A stretch of DNA of 64,000 nt from NCBI RefSeq assembly GCF_003315035.1, contig NZ_QNRE01000002.1:1-64000 (forward strand), in the 5' to 3' direction. The DNA is from Nocardia puris (GTDB lineage Bacteria; Actinomycetota; Actinomycetes; Mycobacteriales; Mycobacteriaceae). The notes under the pieces were generated by a model. That model saw only the letters and a program-made list of their open reading frames with translations. It searched no databases and was not told the origin of the DNA. Positions within the stretch are counted from its first letter, which is position 1, and every line of letters begins with the position of its first letter. Of this stretch, positions 62,794-64,000 are shown piece after piece. Position numbers and translations under genes: made by a program.

Positions 62794-62897
62794 TCAGTTC
62801 TGTGGTGCTGAATATCGACAACGTGGGTCTGGAGGGGGTTGACGAAATCCGGGTCGCGGAGGCGTTCATGCAGTCATTGCCGGCGCACGGCTCATGA
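62790..62897 (+). CDS. Very small coupled ORF (35 residues)
   Basis: ATG at 62790 overlaps the previous stop (ATGA). MISSVVLNIDNVGLEGVDEI leads to RVAEAFMQSLPAHGS and TGA. It could be the truncated start of an immunity-type protein. The 4-base overlap is the main support. It ends 31 bases before the uracil-DNA glycosylase stop on the other strand. Confidence 0.35.
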   Translation: MISSVVLNIDNVGLEGVDEIRVAEAFMQSLPAHGS

Positions 62898-62927
62898 TCT
62901 CCGAGGGTCCGTGCGGTGGGGAGACAT

Positions 62928-63686
62928 TCACGGCCCGCTGACTTTCAGCCCGGCGGCCGCCCCGGCCTCGGCGAGAACTTTCTCGATCATCTCCGGAGTC
63001 AATCTCCCGGTGAACGTGTTCTGCTGGCTCACGTGGTAGCAGCCGAACAACGCCAGGGGGTGGGGGCGGGAGGGGCCGGGGGAGAGGTTGATGCGCACGC
63101 CGTGGCCGAACTTGGGGCGGGGGCGGGGTACTGACCACCCGGCGTCGGAGAGGACGGGAAGTAGTGCCTGCCAACCGAATCCGCCCAACACGACGATGGC
63201 GCGGAGGGTGGGGGCGAGGAGGTCGAGTTCGGTGGTGAGCCAGTGGCGGCAGCGGTCGCGTTCGTCGGGGGTGGGTTTGTTGTCGGGTGGGGCGCAGTGG
63301 ACGGGGGCGGTGACGCGGGTGCCGAGCAGGCGGAGTCCGTCGCCGGGGTGGACGGAGGTGGGTTGGTTGGCGAGGCCGACGGCGTGCAGGGCGGCGTAGA
63401 GGACGTCGCCGCTGCGGTCGCCGGTGAACATGCGGCCGGTGCGGTTGCCGCCGTGGGCGGCGGGGGCCAGGCCGACGATGAGGAGGCGGGCGTCGGCGGG
63501 GCCGAAGCCGGGGACCGGTCGGCCCCAATAGGTTTCGTCGCGGTAGGCGGCGCGCTTCTCGCGGGCCACCTGCTCGCGCCACGCCACCAGCCTCGGGCAG
63601 GCGCGGCAGTGAGAGACCGCGTCGTCGAGAGCGTCGAGCGTGCGGTACGCCACCGGAGCCGGGCTTCGCGAGCGAGCCGTATCCAT
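62928..63686 (-). CDS. Type 5 uracil-DNA glycosylase (UdgB)
   Basis: DNA repair glycosylase of 252 residues that removes uracil and related bases. The Fe-S cysteines begin with CRACPRL near the N-terminus (Cys27, Cys30) and others later. Motif [20 protein letters not shown] is that of family 5, and motif B is [15 protein letters not shown], close to [11 protein letters not shown]. Start is the ATG at 63686. Stand-alone gene. Confidence 0.93.
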   Translation of the reverse strand: MDTARSRSPAPVAYRTLDALDDAVSHCRACPRLVAWREQVAREKRAAYRDETYWGRPVPGFGPADARLLIVGLAPAAHGGNRTGRMFTGDRSGDVLYAALHAVGLANQPTSVHPGDGLRLLGTRVTAPVHCAPPDNKPTPDERDRCRHWLTTELDLLAPTLRAIVVLGGFGWQALLPVLSDAGWSVPRPRPKFGHGVRINLSPGPSRPHPLALFGCYHVSQQNTFTGRLTPEMIEKVLAEAGAAAGLKVSGP

Positions 63687-63943
63687 GGTCGAAGGATAGG
63701 CGCATCCAGAAGGACCAACCGCGCCCGCGTCCGCCTACCTGCGAGCGCGGTGCTCGCCCGCCCTCAGGCGATCCACCGCTCACCCACCGGCCTGCACTGC
63801 CGATAACCACCCGTTAACCACTCCCGCGTGGAACACGCACGAACCGGTTGCCACCCCCCGCGCGGCGGCGGTACGTTGCCAGGGAGCGGGAGGCGACTCC
63901 CGCTCGGTCGCCCCGGCGTCAGGGGGACGCGAGGTGAACGAGC
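63687..63943. other. Intergenic region with a hairpin
   Basis: Contains a perfect inverted repeat GAGCGGGAG-gcga-CTCCCGCTC at 63884-63905, about 40 bases before a possible gene start. It could be a terminator-like or mRNA-leader structure. Nothing else recognised. Confidence 0.4.
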
Positions 63944-64000
63944 GTGAACCGTGAGCAAGTCCCGGTGCCGACGCGTCCGGCACCGTCCGTGATTCGTGCC
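63944..64000 (+). CDS. Possible start of a gene cut by the window edge
   Basis: GTG at 63944 opens a 19-codon frame to the window end reading VNREQVPVPTRPAPSVIRA, with a GAGG about ten bases upstream. Too short to identify. Confidence 0.3.
   Translation, partial: MNREQVPVPTRPAPSVIRA

Noticed and set aside
1..64000. tRNA, rRNA, CRISPR or insertion sequence
   Set aside because: Reading of the gene-free stretches showed no cloverleaf-type sequence with a TTCGA loop and stem, no evenly spaced repeats and no transposase.

Overview
The window is high-GC actinobacterial DNA and most resembles Nocardia or a close relative in the Mycobacteriales. The pointers are an mce lipid-import operon, a wax ester synthase/DGAT, a DUF4254 protein, a glycine-zipper secreted protein of the type common in Nocardia, an EspC/WXG-type secretion substrate and an IdeR/DtxR iron box. 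This assignment rests on reading the proteins by eye; no search was run.

Layout. 1-7.1 kb: the end of yrbEA, then yrbEB and mceA-F, coupled mostly by 4-base overlaps and closed by a strong hairpin. 7.2-9.2 kb: a serine beta-lactamase/esterase and the remnant of an ABC exporter. 9.2-15.2 kb: a complete fructose PTS island (ptsH, fruA, fruK and a DeoR-type fruR on the minus strand, ptsI diverging). 15.2-18.8 kb: TetR/RidA pair, cold-shock protein, tandem universal stress protein, DUF4254 protein, six-cysteine secreted protein. 19-25.3 kb: membrane protein with an Ala/Pro/Lys tail, a SigF/SigB-type sigma factor with its own SigF-like promoter, several small hypotheticals, AraC regulator and methyltransferase. 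25.4-27 kb: a DUF262 gene broken by a frameshift, followed by a decayed partner. 27-33.4 kb: secreted lipase, a DUF5360 remnant beside an orphan palindrome, proline iminopeptidase, wax synthase, an acyl-CoA/ACP dehydrogenase under an IdeR-like box, glycine-zipper secreted protein.

33.7-38.2 kb is an envelope-stress island: CsbD on the minus strand, and diverging from it an ECF sigma factor, a protein joining a zinc anti-sigma motif to an Asp23 domain, further Asp23/DUF2273/DUF6286-like proteins and AmaP. 38.3-45.5 kb: DHA2 exporter, SRPBCC protein, LLM oxidoreductase with FMN reductase, YceI, aminopeptidase N. 45.9-51.2 kb: a conservon (cvnA-D) with two cytochromes P450, the first lacking the usual ExxR arginine. 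51.3-57.6 kb: DUF1304 protein and a glycerol island with an IclR regulator, two glycerol kinases and GlpD. 57.6-64 kb: TetR regulator with a perfect operator in front of a decayed gene, a sortase next to a repeat-rich surface protein ending in an HPETG sorting-like signal, a type VII secretion substrate with two tiny coupled genes, and a type 5 uracil-DNA glycosylase.

The most unusual parts are the ECF/ZAS-Asp23/AmaP island, the sortase/substrate pair, the IdeR-controlled leaderless acyl dehydrogenase, the type VII substrate with its coupled small genes, and the conservon with an atypical P450. I saw no rRNA, tRNA, CRISPR array or insertion sequence.
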